Below are positions 8,553 through 16,419 of a stretch of 50,321 bases of DNA, one piece after another. Position numbers and translations under genes: made by a program. The notes beneath the pieces are model-generated. The model was not told where the DNA came from and made no database searches. It was given only the letters and a program-made list of their open reading frames with translations. This stretch comes from Treponema sp. (GTDB lineage Bacteria; Spirochaetota; Spirochaetia; Treponematales; Breznakiellaceae), in NCBI GenBank assembly GCA_009788065.1, contig WQSF01000010.1, forward strand, positions 1 through 50,321, read 5' to 3'. Numbering within the stretch: the first letter of the stretch is position 1; each line of letters begins with the position of its first letter.

Positions 8553-9779
8553 ATGATAAAAAGGCGCTTTTTGGTATTTTTGCACCTCTTTTTGCTGACT
8601 GCGGTTTGCGTTTTTGCGCAAAACAGGGATTTTATTCCTTATGTATCGCAGATTAGAGTCGAATCAAGAAGTAATCTGATAAGGCTTACATGGCTGGATT
8701 CTCCTGACGCAAGGGGACCTGTTTATATTTACAGATCCGTGCGTCCCTTTGCAGGTTCAATCCCTGCGAACATCAGGCCTGTCGTGGTACGTTACGGAGA
8801 GCAGTATTATATCGACGATTCAGACGATATGGAAAATGTTTATTACTTTGTAGCCGCAAGCGATTTAACAGGACAGCGCTACGATATAATTCTCCCGCGT
8901 ATAAACAGTATAAGCCTTATTCCGGGTCAGACTTCGCAGGAATCTGTTGGCTCAGCCGATTTTGAAATACCGTCTGTTGAACCCGTACAGGGTATTTCCA
9001 ATTTACGCGCGACTCAGGACGGTGAAAGGGTAATCATTACATTTAACACTAACGGGCCGCGTAAAAACGCCATTCTTTACAGAAGCATGACGCAGATTCG
9101 TACTCCGCAGGATTTATTAAACGCCGTTATTGTGCAGTCCAGAATAGATTCGCCGTTTGTCGATTTTCCGGTTCCTGTTCCCGGACTGGAATGGTTTTAC
9201 GCTGTAATTTATGAAGATGAAGTTGCAAGCGGCAATATGGGAATTAAACCGGGGGTTAACGCGACCAGTACCGCAGTGACAGTTACCAGCGAACAAACAC
9301 CGGAGCGTCCTCTGCGCCCTATTCCTCTGCCTGTCCTTACGTTACGCAACACTATGCCGGACAGCCATTTTATGACTGAAATCCCTGAACAGGCGGCGGC
9401 TCCCTTAAGTTCCGTTTCTGAAAATATTTTACGCGGTACGAAGATGCCGTCTAAGACGCCGTTAACATTAAAAAAACCGCGTGTTTTCGCTGTTGATCTT
9501 GTCGCTCCTACGGGCGGCGAAGAATCGGCTCTGTTTCAGATTATTACAGAATATTTTGTAACATTCCAATGGGAAACGGCGAGAATTAGTTTACAGCATT
9601 ATCTATCGCTGCCAAGATCAAAAGATATCGAAGCCAGGGCGCGTTTTTACCTTGGGCAGACATTGTACTATACAGGCAACCACCGCGAAGCGCTTATGGA
9701 ATTTTTAAAGATACGATCCATTCACGCGGCGGAAGCGAACAACTGGATAGAAGCTGTTTTAACCGCGATGGTTTATTAA
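8553..9779 (+). CDS. Secreted protein with Fn3-like modules and TPR-like C-terminus
   Basis: The 408-residue product starts with a clear signal peptide (MIKRRFLVFLHLFLL, cleavage near VFAQ), so it is exported to the periplasm or envelope. Residues from about 35 to 115 and 140 to 220 show beta-rich repeats such as IRLTWLDSP and VIITFNTNG, resembling fibronectin type III folds. The last 80 residues contain helical pairs (ARFYLGQTLYYTGNHREAL) typical of tetratricopeptide repeats. No enzyme motif is visible. There is no Shine-Dalgarno sequence before ATG 8553. It converges on the next gene, whose stop lies 9 bases away. Confidence 0.75.
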   Translation: MIKRRFLVFLHLFLLTAVCVFAQNRDFIPYVSQIRVESRSNLIRLTWLDSPDARGPVYIYRSVRPFAGSIPANIRPVVVRYGEQYYIDDSDDMENVYYFVAASDLTGQRYDIILPRINSISLIPGQTSQESVGSADFEIPSVEPVQGISNLRATQDGERVIITFNTNGPRKNAILYRSMTQIRTPQDLLNAVIVQSRIDSPFVDFPVPVPGLEWFYAVIYEDEVASGNMGIKPGVNATSTAVTVTSEQTPERPLRPIPLPVLTLRNTMPDSHFMTEIPEQAAAPLSSVSENILRGTKMPSKTPLTLKKPRVFAVDLVAPTGGEESALFQIITEYFVTFQWETARISLQHYLSLPRSKDIEARARFYLGQTLYYTGNHREALMEFLKIRSIHAAEANNWIEAVLTAMVY

Positions 9780-9788
9780 CAAGCGTTA

Positions 9789-11759
9789 TTAACGCAGAGT
9801 TCTTAACAATGCGCGTAACTCTGGATTTGCCGCGGTTTCGCCTGTTTGCTGAACCTGTCTTTTACTCTGAAGAATAATTTCATCTCCTGGTTCGATTCGA
9901 TCAAAAAAACCGTTTCTTTGTAATGAGCCGATTGATATTTCTTCATCGATATTTGTAATTGTAAGTTTTCCGACAAGTTCGTCGTTAGAATACACAAGAG
10001 CCAGACCTTCGTTAGCAGGCTGAGGCCGTCCGCGTTTTACAACATCGTAAACGGTTTCTGTAACTATTCCGTCCGCCTTCCCCTTGTTAATAAGTGCCTG
10101 TCCCTGCCTGCGGATTAAAAGTCTTCCGCGAACCGGCATGGAGGATGATAACTGGGTGATTATCGTGCGGCTCGCGTCGCGAAGCCTGTCCGATCCTGTT
10201 CTGAACGCGTAAAGGGTACCCGCAGGAGAGCCCGTTCTACCCGTGAATATTTCCGCTTTTATGGATATGTCGCGTTCGTTCTCTGTTACAGAAACAAGAA
10301 TAAAATAATCCGCGCCACCTTCTCTTGCCAATCTGAAAGCCTGGGAAAAAGACGCTTGCCTGTGATTAAGATTCATCGGCGCAATGTTGCGGTCGTGTAC
10401 CAAAAGTTCCCTGATTACTCCCGCCGCTACAGAACCTGCGTCCGCGTGATAAAAACTGGATTGGCCTGCCAGTGAGAAGACGGCTATTTTCCAATGTCTT
10501 TCAACAAGGTCAACAGGATTTACCTGCCATTGTTTAAAAAGCGCATTTGATAAAAGCGAAGAATACGCTTCAACCGCGTCGTCAAGGCTTCGATCAGAAA
10601 CTCCCTGATCCTTTAGGAAGAGAAGCTCCTCAAGGTACCGCGCCGGGTAGCCTGAAAGCCTTAACAATTCCGCGTAATCCCGTCTGTCCGCCGCGAAGGG
10701 GTATAATCTTAAACCTCTTCTGTATTCAAAAAGCGCCTGCTCGATTAAATTGCGTTCGCGGTAGCTTTTTGCCTTATTGAAATGCCATGCCGCAAAACGG
10801 CTGCGCCTAGGATCTTCTAAAACTGTGGAAGAAATAACAGTTTCCTCCAGAATGGCGCGGATAAATTCATCATTCTCGTTAAAAGCGATCGCGTTTGTAA
10901 GAACTGTTATCGCTTCCTGCTGTCGTTTTAACATAATTAACGAAAGCCCTTTTAAATACCACGCGCTCATGTCCTGTCTGTTTTTAGCTATTAAATTATC
11001 GCAAAGACGCGCGGCTTCTTCGTATTCGCCGTTTCGATAACGCAGGATGGACATTAATGATTGAGTCGGAAGATGATCGCTTTTATAAAAAAGAGAATTT
11101 TCAGCGTAACGGATCGCTTCTGCAATCCTGTTGTTCATGGAGTAGATATAAGAAGCGTAATAAAAAACACGGTAGTCGCCGGGATGCCGGGTAAGAGCAT
11201 TATTTATATACGTAACCGCCGTGTCGCCGTCGCCGAGCGAAAGCGTAACAAGCGCAAGCGATACTAAAAGCTTTCGATCGTCAGGATAACGGCGAACCGC
11301 GTCGCGGTAACGCAGCATCGCTTCGGACGGTCTGCCTCTGGCAATATCAAGTTCGCCTGCCGCAAAAAGGGTCTCTCTGTTGTACGGCTCTATTTTCAAG
11401 ATTTCATTAACAAGACCTGCCGCCGTTTCAAGCTGTCCAAGCGCGATGTGGATAAAAACTTCAAGATTTGCCACGTTCATATTAGTTCGGGCGAGCTGTC
11501 TCGCCTTTCTAACCCATGTAAGCGCTTCGTCAAATTCCGCCAGTTCGTAATAACATTCCGCAAGGGATGCCGTTCCCTCGGCATGCGCCGGATTTAATCT
11601 TGTACATTCCAGAAATGATTCAACAGCCGAATACCAGTTTTCTTCCGCCATAAAAGCTTTTCCGCGTTCGTAAAACTGGACCGCCTGCTGTGACTGCGCA
11701 TGGAGGTTAACGGCAATTATTAAAAAAATACATGGAAAGAATAATATTTTTCTGTACAC
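9789..11759 (-). CDS. Secreted tetratricopeptide-repeat protein
   Basis: The 656-residue protein has a signal peptide (MYRKILFFPCIFLIIAVNL, cleavage after LHAQ) and then about ten TPR helical pairs covering residues 25-400, for example AEGTASLAECYYELAEFDEA. The region 420-540 has an alpha/beta character seen in spirochaetal envelope proteins, and the C-terminal 100 residues form a beta-rich domain. It is probably a periplasmic scaffold for protein partners. The start is GTG 11757-11759, preceded by a run of G about 3 bases upstream. It lies downstream of corC, separated by 22 bases, at the end of the phoH-pgpH-ybeY-corC operon. Confidence 0.8.
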   Translation of the reverse strand: MYRKILFFPCIFLIIAVNLHAQSQQAVQFYERGKAFMAEENWYSAVESFLECTRLNPAHAEGTASLAECYYELAEFDEALTWVRKARQLARTNMNVANLEVFIHIALGQLETAAGLVNEILKIEPYNRETLFAAGELDIARGRPSEAMLRYRDAVRRYPDDRKLLVSLALVTLSLGDGDTAVTYINNALTRHPGDYRVFYYASYIYSMNNRIAEAIRYAENSLFYKSDHLPTQSLMSILRYRNGEYEEAARLCDNLIAKNRQDMSAWYLKGLSLIMLKRQQEAITVLTNAIAFNENDEFIRAILEETVISSTVLEDPRRSRFAAWHFNKAKSYRERNLIEQALFEYRRGLRLYPFAADRRDYAELLRLSGYPARYLEELLFLKDQGVSDRSLDDAVEAYSSLLSNALFKQWQVNPVDLVERHWKIAVFSLAGQSSFYHADAGSVAAGVIRELLVHDRNIAPMNLNHRQASFSQAFRLAREGGADYFILVSVTENERDISIKAEIFTGRTGSPAGTLYAFRTGSDRLRDASRTIITQLSSSMPVRGRLLIRRQGQALINKGKADGIVTETVYDVVKRGRPQPANEGLALVYSNDELVGKLTITNIDEEISIGSLQRNGFFDRIEPGDEIILQSKRQVQQTGETAANPELRALLRTLR

Positions 11760-11781
11760 TGTCCCCCCCTTAACTAAACAA

Positions 11782-12528
11782 TCATTCCTTTTTTTGCGTT
11801 ACAATTTTTATCGAATTGATCTTGTGGCCGTCCATCTCCTGGATTATAAAGTCATAGTCTTTATACACTATTTTTTCGTTTTTAACAGGTATTTTGCCGA
11901 AAAGATCGAAAACAAACCCTCCAAGCGTGTCGAAGTCGTCTACAGGAAGCAGTAAACCCGTCTCTTCGGCAAGAAATTCAAGGTTGACTCTGGCGTCGCA
12001 AAGCCATACTCCGTCCGAGAGTTCCATAACATCATCGGTTTCATGATCGAACTCGTCTTGAATGTCGCCGATTATTTCTTCTATTATGTCTTCCATCGAA
12101 ACAATGCCTGACACTCCGCCGTATTCGTCGACAACAACAGCGATATGAACCTTTTTGCGGCGCAGTTCGCGAAGTAAATCGTCTATATGTTTGGAAACAG
12201 GAACAAAGAATGGTTTTCTTACAAGTTCGTTTATGTTAAAAGGTTTTTGGTTTAATATAACTTTAATTACGTCTTTTACATGAAGGATGCCGATTACCTT
12301 ATCTACGGTATCCTGATAAACGGGGAAACGCGAATGTTCGCTTTCGCAGATTAAAGAGAGCAGTTCTTCTTTTGAAGCGCTGGCTGAAAGAAAAACTGTG
12401 TCTGTTCTTGGAACCATTACTTCTTTAACGGTGGTGTCGGACAATTCGACAACTCCGCGGATCATCTGTCTTTGATCCTCTTCCAGCTCCTTTATTGCCT
12501 GTAAATTTAATTTAAAAGGGGCTTTCAA
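11782..12528 (-). CDS. corC: CorC/HlyC-family CBS-domain protein
   Basis: The 248-residue soluble protein has the CorC/TlyC layout: an entry motif TVKEVMVPRTD, two CBS domains (residues 35-155, including YGGVSGIVSMEDIIEEIIG) and a C-terminal CorC_HlyC transporter-associated domain containing FDTLGGFVFDLFGKIP. It lacks the DUF21 membrane domain of longer relatives. Proteins of this type are linked to magnesium/cobalt homeostasis or, in spirochaetes, have been called haemolysin TlyC; the haemolysin label is doubtful. The start is TTG 12528, which overlaps the ybeY stop as TTGA, so translation is probably coupled. Confidence 0.9.
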   Translation of the reverse strand: MKAPFKLNLQAIKELEEDQRQMIRGVVELSDTTVKEVMVPRTDTVFLSASASKEELLSLICESEHSRFPVYQDTVDKVIGILHVKDVIKVILNQKPFNINELVRKPFFVPVSKHIDDLLRELRRKKVHIAVVVDEYGGVSGIVSMEDIIEEIIGDIQDEFDHETDDVMELSDGVWLCDARVNLEFLAEETGLLLPVDDFDTLGGFVFDLFGKIPVKNEKIVYKDYDFIIQEMDGHKINSIKIVTQKKE

Positions 12529-12995
12529 TCTTTTCCCCCGGCTGGAATGATATGTTCGTTGTTAAATTTACTCAGTATTTTCTCCTGTAAAACAAGCATT
12601 GGCTCGTTTGAATCGGTGGTTTGATGGTCCATTCCGTCTAAATGAAGGATACCATGAATTAACAGTCTTCGTAACTCCTCATCTTCGGTTATTTCGAAAT
12701 ATTGGGCGTTTTCACGCAGGGTTTCAAGCGAAATGACAATATCTCCGGGAAGATAAATGTCTCTGCCGCCGTCTTTTACGGTTTCACCCAAATTAAACGA
12801 TAAAATATCAGTAGGCTCGTCCTTATTCCGGTATTGATTATTCAGGTTTTTTATTGTTTTATTTCCGCAGAAAAGAATCGACAACTCCCAATTATCGCGC
12901 TTTATTTCTTCAAGGATTTTTACCGCGTAAGTACAGACAGCGTCGCTCCATGCGGGCGGTGATATTTCTTCAGTGTTGATTGTTACATTATTCAT
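12525..12995 (-). CDS. ybeY: Endoribonuclease YbeY
   Basis: YbeY is a zinc-dependent endoribonuclease involved in rRNA maturation and ribosome quality control. The motif HGILHLDGMDH supplies the three zinc-binding histidines of the HGxLHLxGxDH signature. I place the start at ATG 12995 instead of the longest frame at 13106. This gives 156 residues, the usual size, begins with MNNVTINTEE, overlaps the upstream stop by 8 bases and has AGGA 11 bases upstream. The N-terminal 37 residues of the longer frame are Arg/Gln-rich and overlap the upstream gene in another frame. It lies between a PgpH-like gene and corC, the usual phoH-ybeY-corC neighbourhood. Confidence 0.92.
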   Translation of the reverse strand: MNNVTINTEEISPPAWSDAVCTYAVKILEEIKRDNWELSILFCGNKTIKNLNNQYRNKDEPTDILSFNLGETVKDGGRDIYLPGDIVISLETLRENAQYFEITEDEELRRLLIHGILHLDGMDHQTTDSNEPMLVLQEKILSKFNNEHIIPAGGKD

Positions 12996-14469
12996 CTTGC
13001 GCGTCATCCTGCTTCTGGCTTGGGTGTGTCTGATTTGCCTGCTGTTCTTCCTTCTGTTTGGGGTATTCGATTCTTGAATGATAATAGCCCGCGAGCACTC
13101 TAACAAATGTTTTTTTTATTATTTCAAGGTCGCGGAAGGATAAATCGGATTCTGAAAGCTGTCCGTGATCGATTTTCGCTTCAAAGAGCTGTTGGATAAA
13201 TTTATCGATTTTATTGGCGGTAGGTTTGTTCAGGGTGCGAACCGCGGCTTCCGTGATGTCGGCAAGCATTACAATCGCCGATTCTTTTGAACGCGGAGGA
13301 GAGCCGGGGTATGAAAAATCTTCCGAGTTAACGGACACTTCTTGTTCTGTCGCCTTGTTATAAAACCATGAAATAATCGAATTACCGTGATGCTCGGCAA
13401 TTATCGCTATTACATCTTTTGGAAGTCCAAGACTTTGAGCTTTTTCCACGCCCAATTTAACGTGGCTTCGGATTATCGTGGCGGAAAGGCGCGGAGCGAT
13501 TTCGTCATGTCTGTTGTGGTCTGTTTGATTTTCTACAAAGTAATCGGGGTTATCCATTTTGCCGATGTCGTGGTAATAAGCGCCGACGCGCGCGAGAAGC
13601 GGGTTCGCCCCGATATCCTGACAAGCCTGTTCGGCAAGGTTTGCTACCATTAAAGAGTGGGTATAAGTACCGGGCGCTGTTGTGAACAGTTTGCGTAAAA
13701 TCGGCGCGTTCAAATCCGACAGTTCCATAAGCCTGTAGGGAGTTACCGCGTTTAACACATGTTCAAGAGGCGGAAGACAGCCGATGGTTAACATTCCGCA
13801 GGCGATACCGTTAAGAGCAGCCCAGAAGATCAAGATAGGGTATTCGTTTAAATGGGCTTCGCGCAGGAGAAGGACAACAACGATGGAAAAACACTGCGCG
13901 AGAGCTATTATTAAACCGGCTTTTATAAGGCTCATTCTGTTTTGCGTTTTATGAAGCACTGTTGAAGCGACCGCTCCCGACACAAGCGCGATAATGTAGG
14001 AATAATTGTCAAACGCTCCGGCGAAATACGCGCCTAACGGCATGGCGATTGCAAAAATCATGGCAGGTCTTTTCCCTAAAAAGACCGCGATCAGCATTAT
14101 GAAAAGAGCGGTTGGAACCGTAAGAGCGACAGGAAAATTGCCGGAGCCGGGAGACAGATTATTTATAATGACAGAGCCTATTATGTAGGAGCCTGTAAGA
14201 GAGGCAAGAAGATATTTCTCGCTGTTGCTTAATTGTTTTCCAAGGATGGTTTGTCCCTGTAAAATTATAAAAATAATGTAAATGCTGAGCAAAAGGAAAA
14301 CAGAGCCGAAAACAGAACGCAGATCGTTTAGAGCTTCATAATTCTCGCTTGCGATAACAACAAAAATGCCTGCGACGCATAAGCCGAAACTGAAGAGAAC
14401 AGGTCCTGAGCGGAAATAACTCAGTACCAATAAAATATCTTTTTTTAATGTATTATTTTTCTCTTTCAT
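12988..14469 (-). CDS. 7TM-HD membrane phosphohydrolase, PgpH-like
   Basis: The 493-residue protein has seven to eight membrane segments in residues 15-240, followed by a cytoplasmic HD domain. Metal-binding positions are visible in GTYTHSLMVANLAEQ, YYHDIGK and later AEHHGNS. In Firmicutes, PgpH with this HD type cleaves the second messenger c-di-AMP. PgpH carries a large extracytoplasmic 7TMR-HDED domain of several hundred residues, which is absent here, so the sensor half is missing. It overlaps phoH by 17 bases upstream and ybeY by 8 bases downstream. The catalytic call is good at family level; the substrate is inferred. Confidence 0.85.
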   Translation of the reverse strand: MKEKNNTLKKDILLVLSYFRSGPVLFSFGLCVAGIFVVIASENYEALNDLRSVFGSVFLLLSIYIIFIILQGQTILGKQLSNSEKYLLASLTGSYIIGSVIINNLSPGSGNFPVALTVPTALFIMLIAVFLGKRPAMIFAIAMPLGAYFAGAFDNYSYIIALVSGAVASTVLHKTQNRMSLIKAGLIIALAQCFSIVVVLLLREAHLNEYPILIFWAALNGIACGMLTIGCLPPLEHVLNAVTPYRLMELSDLNAPILRKLFTTAPGTYTHSLMVANLAEQACQDIGANPLLARVGAYYHDIGKMDNPDYFVENQTDHNRHDEIAPRLSATIIRSHVKLGVEKAQSLGLPKDVIAIIAEHHGNSIISWFYNKATEQEVSVNSEDFSYPGSPPRSKESAIVMLADITEAAVRTLNKPTANKIDKFIQQLFEAKIDHGQLSESDLSFRDLEIIKKTFVRVLAGYYHSRIEYPKQKEEQQANQTHPSQKQDDAQDE

Positions 14470-15415
14470 CGTATGCCTGTATTATCTTTTTTATTAAAGG
14501 GTTTCTAGCTACGTCGCCCGTATGCAGGAAGGAAAAATTCAACCCTTCAACTTCTCTAAGTATTTCCAGAGCGTGTAAAAGCCCAGATTCGTTTTTTCGC
14601 GGAAGATCAATCTGAGTTGTGTCTCCTGTAATTATCGCGCGCGTACCCGAGCCGATCCTTGTAAGGAACATTTTCATCTGCTCCTTTGTCGTATTCTGCG
14701 CTTCATCGAGAATTACCATACAGTCGTTAAGGCTTCTTCCCCTCATGTATGCAAGAGGTGCGATCTCTATCGATCTTGTCTCTTCCATTCTGTTGATAAC
14801 ATCGTAAGGTATAAGAGATTCCATAGCGTCATAAAGAGGTTTAAGGTACGGATCTATTTTTTGAGCCAAATCGCCGGGCAGGAATCCGAGATTTTCTCCG
14901 GCTTCCACAACAGGGCGGGTAAGAACGAGTTTTCGTGTTTTTTTGGAAAGCATCATTTGAAGGGCGTGCGCGATTGCGAGGAATGTTTTGCCGGTACCGG
15001 CCGGCCCTATGCAAAAGCAGATATCGTTTTCTCTCATTCCCTGTATGTATTCGGCTTGATTTCTTGTTCTGGGATAGACGCGGTTAAAGCCGTGCGGGAT
15101 TTGAATCATGGAGTCGCGGAAATACGAGCTGTCTTTTTCTTCAGAGGCTGATTTTGGCATGCCTTCGGCAAGGGCGCGGATGTAATCTGCGGAAGGCTGT
15201 TCGCCTTCTTTAACCGCTGTGATAAGGTTATCCATCATTGTTCTAAAGCGTTTAATACCGATCTCATCCCGGCTTTCAAAGTGAATTTCATTGCCTCTCG
15301 CCGTGATAAAACCGCCAAGAGAACCTTCTATTACCCTCAGATTTCCGTCATTTGCGCCGCAAACCCCGGACAGCAGTTCCTTGTTATCAAAAGCTATGGT
15401 TATCCCGTCGTCCAA
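14453..15415 (-). CDS. phoH: PhoH-like ATPase
   Basis: The 320-residue protein has a Walker A motif GPAGTGKTFLA and Walker B with the MVILDEAQN segment, plus TRPVVEAGENLGFLPG, all classic for the PhoH/YbeZ family of RNA-linked ATPases that work with YbeY. An N-terminal region of about 110 residues precedes the ATPase domain as in YbeZ. The start is TTG 15413-15415, chosen because a strong GGAGGAGG lies just upstream. It heads the operon phoH, pgpH-like, ybeY, corC, TPR. A promoter-like pair at 15433-15460 would place the transcript start inside or just ahead of the ribosome-binding site. Confidence 0.92.
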   Translation of the reverse strand: MDDGITIAFDNKELLSGVCGANDGNLRVIEGSLGGFITARGNEIHFESRDEIGIKRFRTMMDNLITAVKEGEQPSADYIRALAEGMPKSASEEKDSSYFRDSMIQIPHGFNRVYPRTRNQAEYIQGMRENDICFCIGPAGTGKTFLAIAHALQMMLSKKTRKLVLTRPVVEAGENLGFLPGDLAQKIDPYLKPLYDAMESLIPYDVINRMEETRSIEIAPLAYMRGRSLNDCMVILDEAQNTTKEQMKMFLTRIGSGTRAIITGDTTQIDLPRKNESGLLHALEILREVEGLNFSFLHTGDVARNPLIKKIIQAYDEREK

Positions 15416-15432
15416 AAATGCCTCCTCCTCAT

Positions 15433-15460
15433 TTTATAACCCGGCTTATGCGCTGGTCAA
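15433..15460 (-). promoter_or_regulatory. Putative sigma70 promoter of phoH operon
   Basis: On the minus strand, TTGACC (15460-15455) and TATAAA (15438-15433) are separated by 16 bases. The predicted start near 15426 leaves a leader of only about 11 bases before the TTG start, within the GGAGGAGG sequence. The unusually short leader lowers confidence. Confidence 0.5.
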
Positions 15461-15517
15461 GTCTGCGTAATGCCTCAAAAACGGCAGGCGGCGACGAAAC
15501 GCAGGATACTTTCCGTA

Positions 15518-15547
15518 TTGACTTTAGGTATGATAGCAAAATATAAT
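15518..15547 (+). promoter_or_regulatory. Sigma70 promoter of the acyl-lipid cluster
   Basis: TTGACT (15518-15523) and TATAAT (15542-15547) are separated by 18 bases, close to consensus, and face the sugar transferase gene at 15619. The predicted start near 15554 gives a leader of about 65 bases. It is divergent from the phoH promoter, the two being about 58 bases apart. Confidence 0.7.
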
Positions 15548-15558
15548 GTCCGAAGAGA

Positions 15559-15576
15559 CGCCTTGAATGAAAGGCG
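15559..15576 (+). promoter_or_regulatory. Stem-loop in the 5' leader of the cluster
   Basis: CGCCTT (15559-15564) pairs exactly with AAGGCG (15571-15576) around a six-base loop, about five bases after the predicted transcript start. A T-run at 15596-15600 is 20 bases beyond, too far for a standard terminator. It may stabilise the mRNA end or do nothing. Confidence 0.3.
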
Positions 15577-15618
15577 CGCTGTAATGAAGAAAGGGTTTTT
15601 ACGGTATAAGTTACTGAC

Positions 15619-16389
15619 ATGATAGAAAAAACGATACACTATGTTTGGCTTGGGAGCAGGGAAATTCCTGAAAAGTATAGCGCTTTTATACGCGGCTGGC
15701 GGGCGTTTCATCCTGACTGGGAAATAATCAAATGGAATGAAGAAAATTTTGACTGCGAGGGCAATTCCTGGGTTAAAACAGCAATCGAACAAAAAAATTG
15801 GGCGCTTGCCGCTGATGTTATGCGAAGTTATATTCTTTTACACCACGGCGGCGTTTATCTGGATACCGACATCGAACTTTTTAAACCGCTCAACGATTTA
15901 ATAACCGAAAACGACTTTTTTATCGGATATGAAACGGATTTTTGGTTTGGCTGCGCTGTTTTGGGTGCGAAAAAAGGGCACAGAATAATCAAGGAAGTGT
16001 ACGAGAGGTACCTTACGCCCTGTGAAAAACTTGACAACAGTTCAAATATGTTATGCGTTTTAAATTTCAGCGCTTCGATTAAAAGGCTTTATAACTCCAA
16101 ATTGGACGGAAAAACCCAAAAAATACAGGACAACGCTTTGCTTCTTTCGCCGGAATATTTCTTTCCAAAAAATTACATAACCCACAGGATAAAAATTACT
16201 GACAATACAATGGCGATACACCACCTCTCGTCAATATGGTACTCTTTAGGTAAGCGGATAGGAATAAAAATCGCCAAAGGTTTGCGGCTGATTCTTGGAA
16301 GATATATATTCGGCTGTTTTGAAAGAATTGCAAGGTTAAATATGCTTGGGAAACTGGATAGAGAATACAAAAAGAAATGCCGGAAATAA
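15619..16389 (+). CDS. Sugar-nucleotide glycosyltransferase, DXD sugar-binding family
   Basis: The 256-residue protein starts with IHYVWLG and contains WALAADVMRSYILLHHGGVYLD-type sequence leading into the DTD motif at residues 82-84. This is the pattern of the DXD-containing Gly_transf_sug family (OCH1-like, also capsule and toxin glycosyltransferases). The DXD motif binds the metal and sugar nucleotide. No signal peptide is present; a basic C-terminal tail may lie on the inner face of the membrane. It is the first gene of the AT-rich acyl/glycolipid cluster, directly after a good promoter. A role in adding a sugar to a lipid or polymer is inferred from context. Confidence 0.85.
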   Translation: MIEKTIHYVWLGSREIPEKYSAFIRGWRAFHPDWEIIKWNEENFDCEGNSWVKTAIEQKNWALAADVMRSYILLHHGGVYLDTDIELFKPLNDLITENDFFIGYETDFWFGCAVLGAKKGHRIIKEVYERYLTPCEKLDNSSNMLCVLNFSASIKRLYNSKLDGKTQKIQDNALLLSPEYFFPKNYITHRIKITDNTMAIHHLSSIWYSLGKRIGIKIAKGLRLILGRYIFGCFERIARLNMLGKLDREYKKKCRK

Positions 16390-16419
16390 AAAATTATAAG
16401 AATAAATTAGGAATATTTA

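Noticed and set aside
9783-9795. GCGTTA-T-TAACGC palindrome between two convergent genes, as a bidirectional terminator
   Set aside because: The usable stem is only four base pairs once a real loop is allowed, and no T-run follows on either strand.
13000-13106. Longer N-terminus for ybeY starting at 13106
   Set aside because: The extra 37 residues are Arg/Gln-rich, overlap the upstream gene out of frame, and exceed the family length; ATG 12995 fits better.
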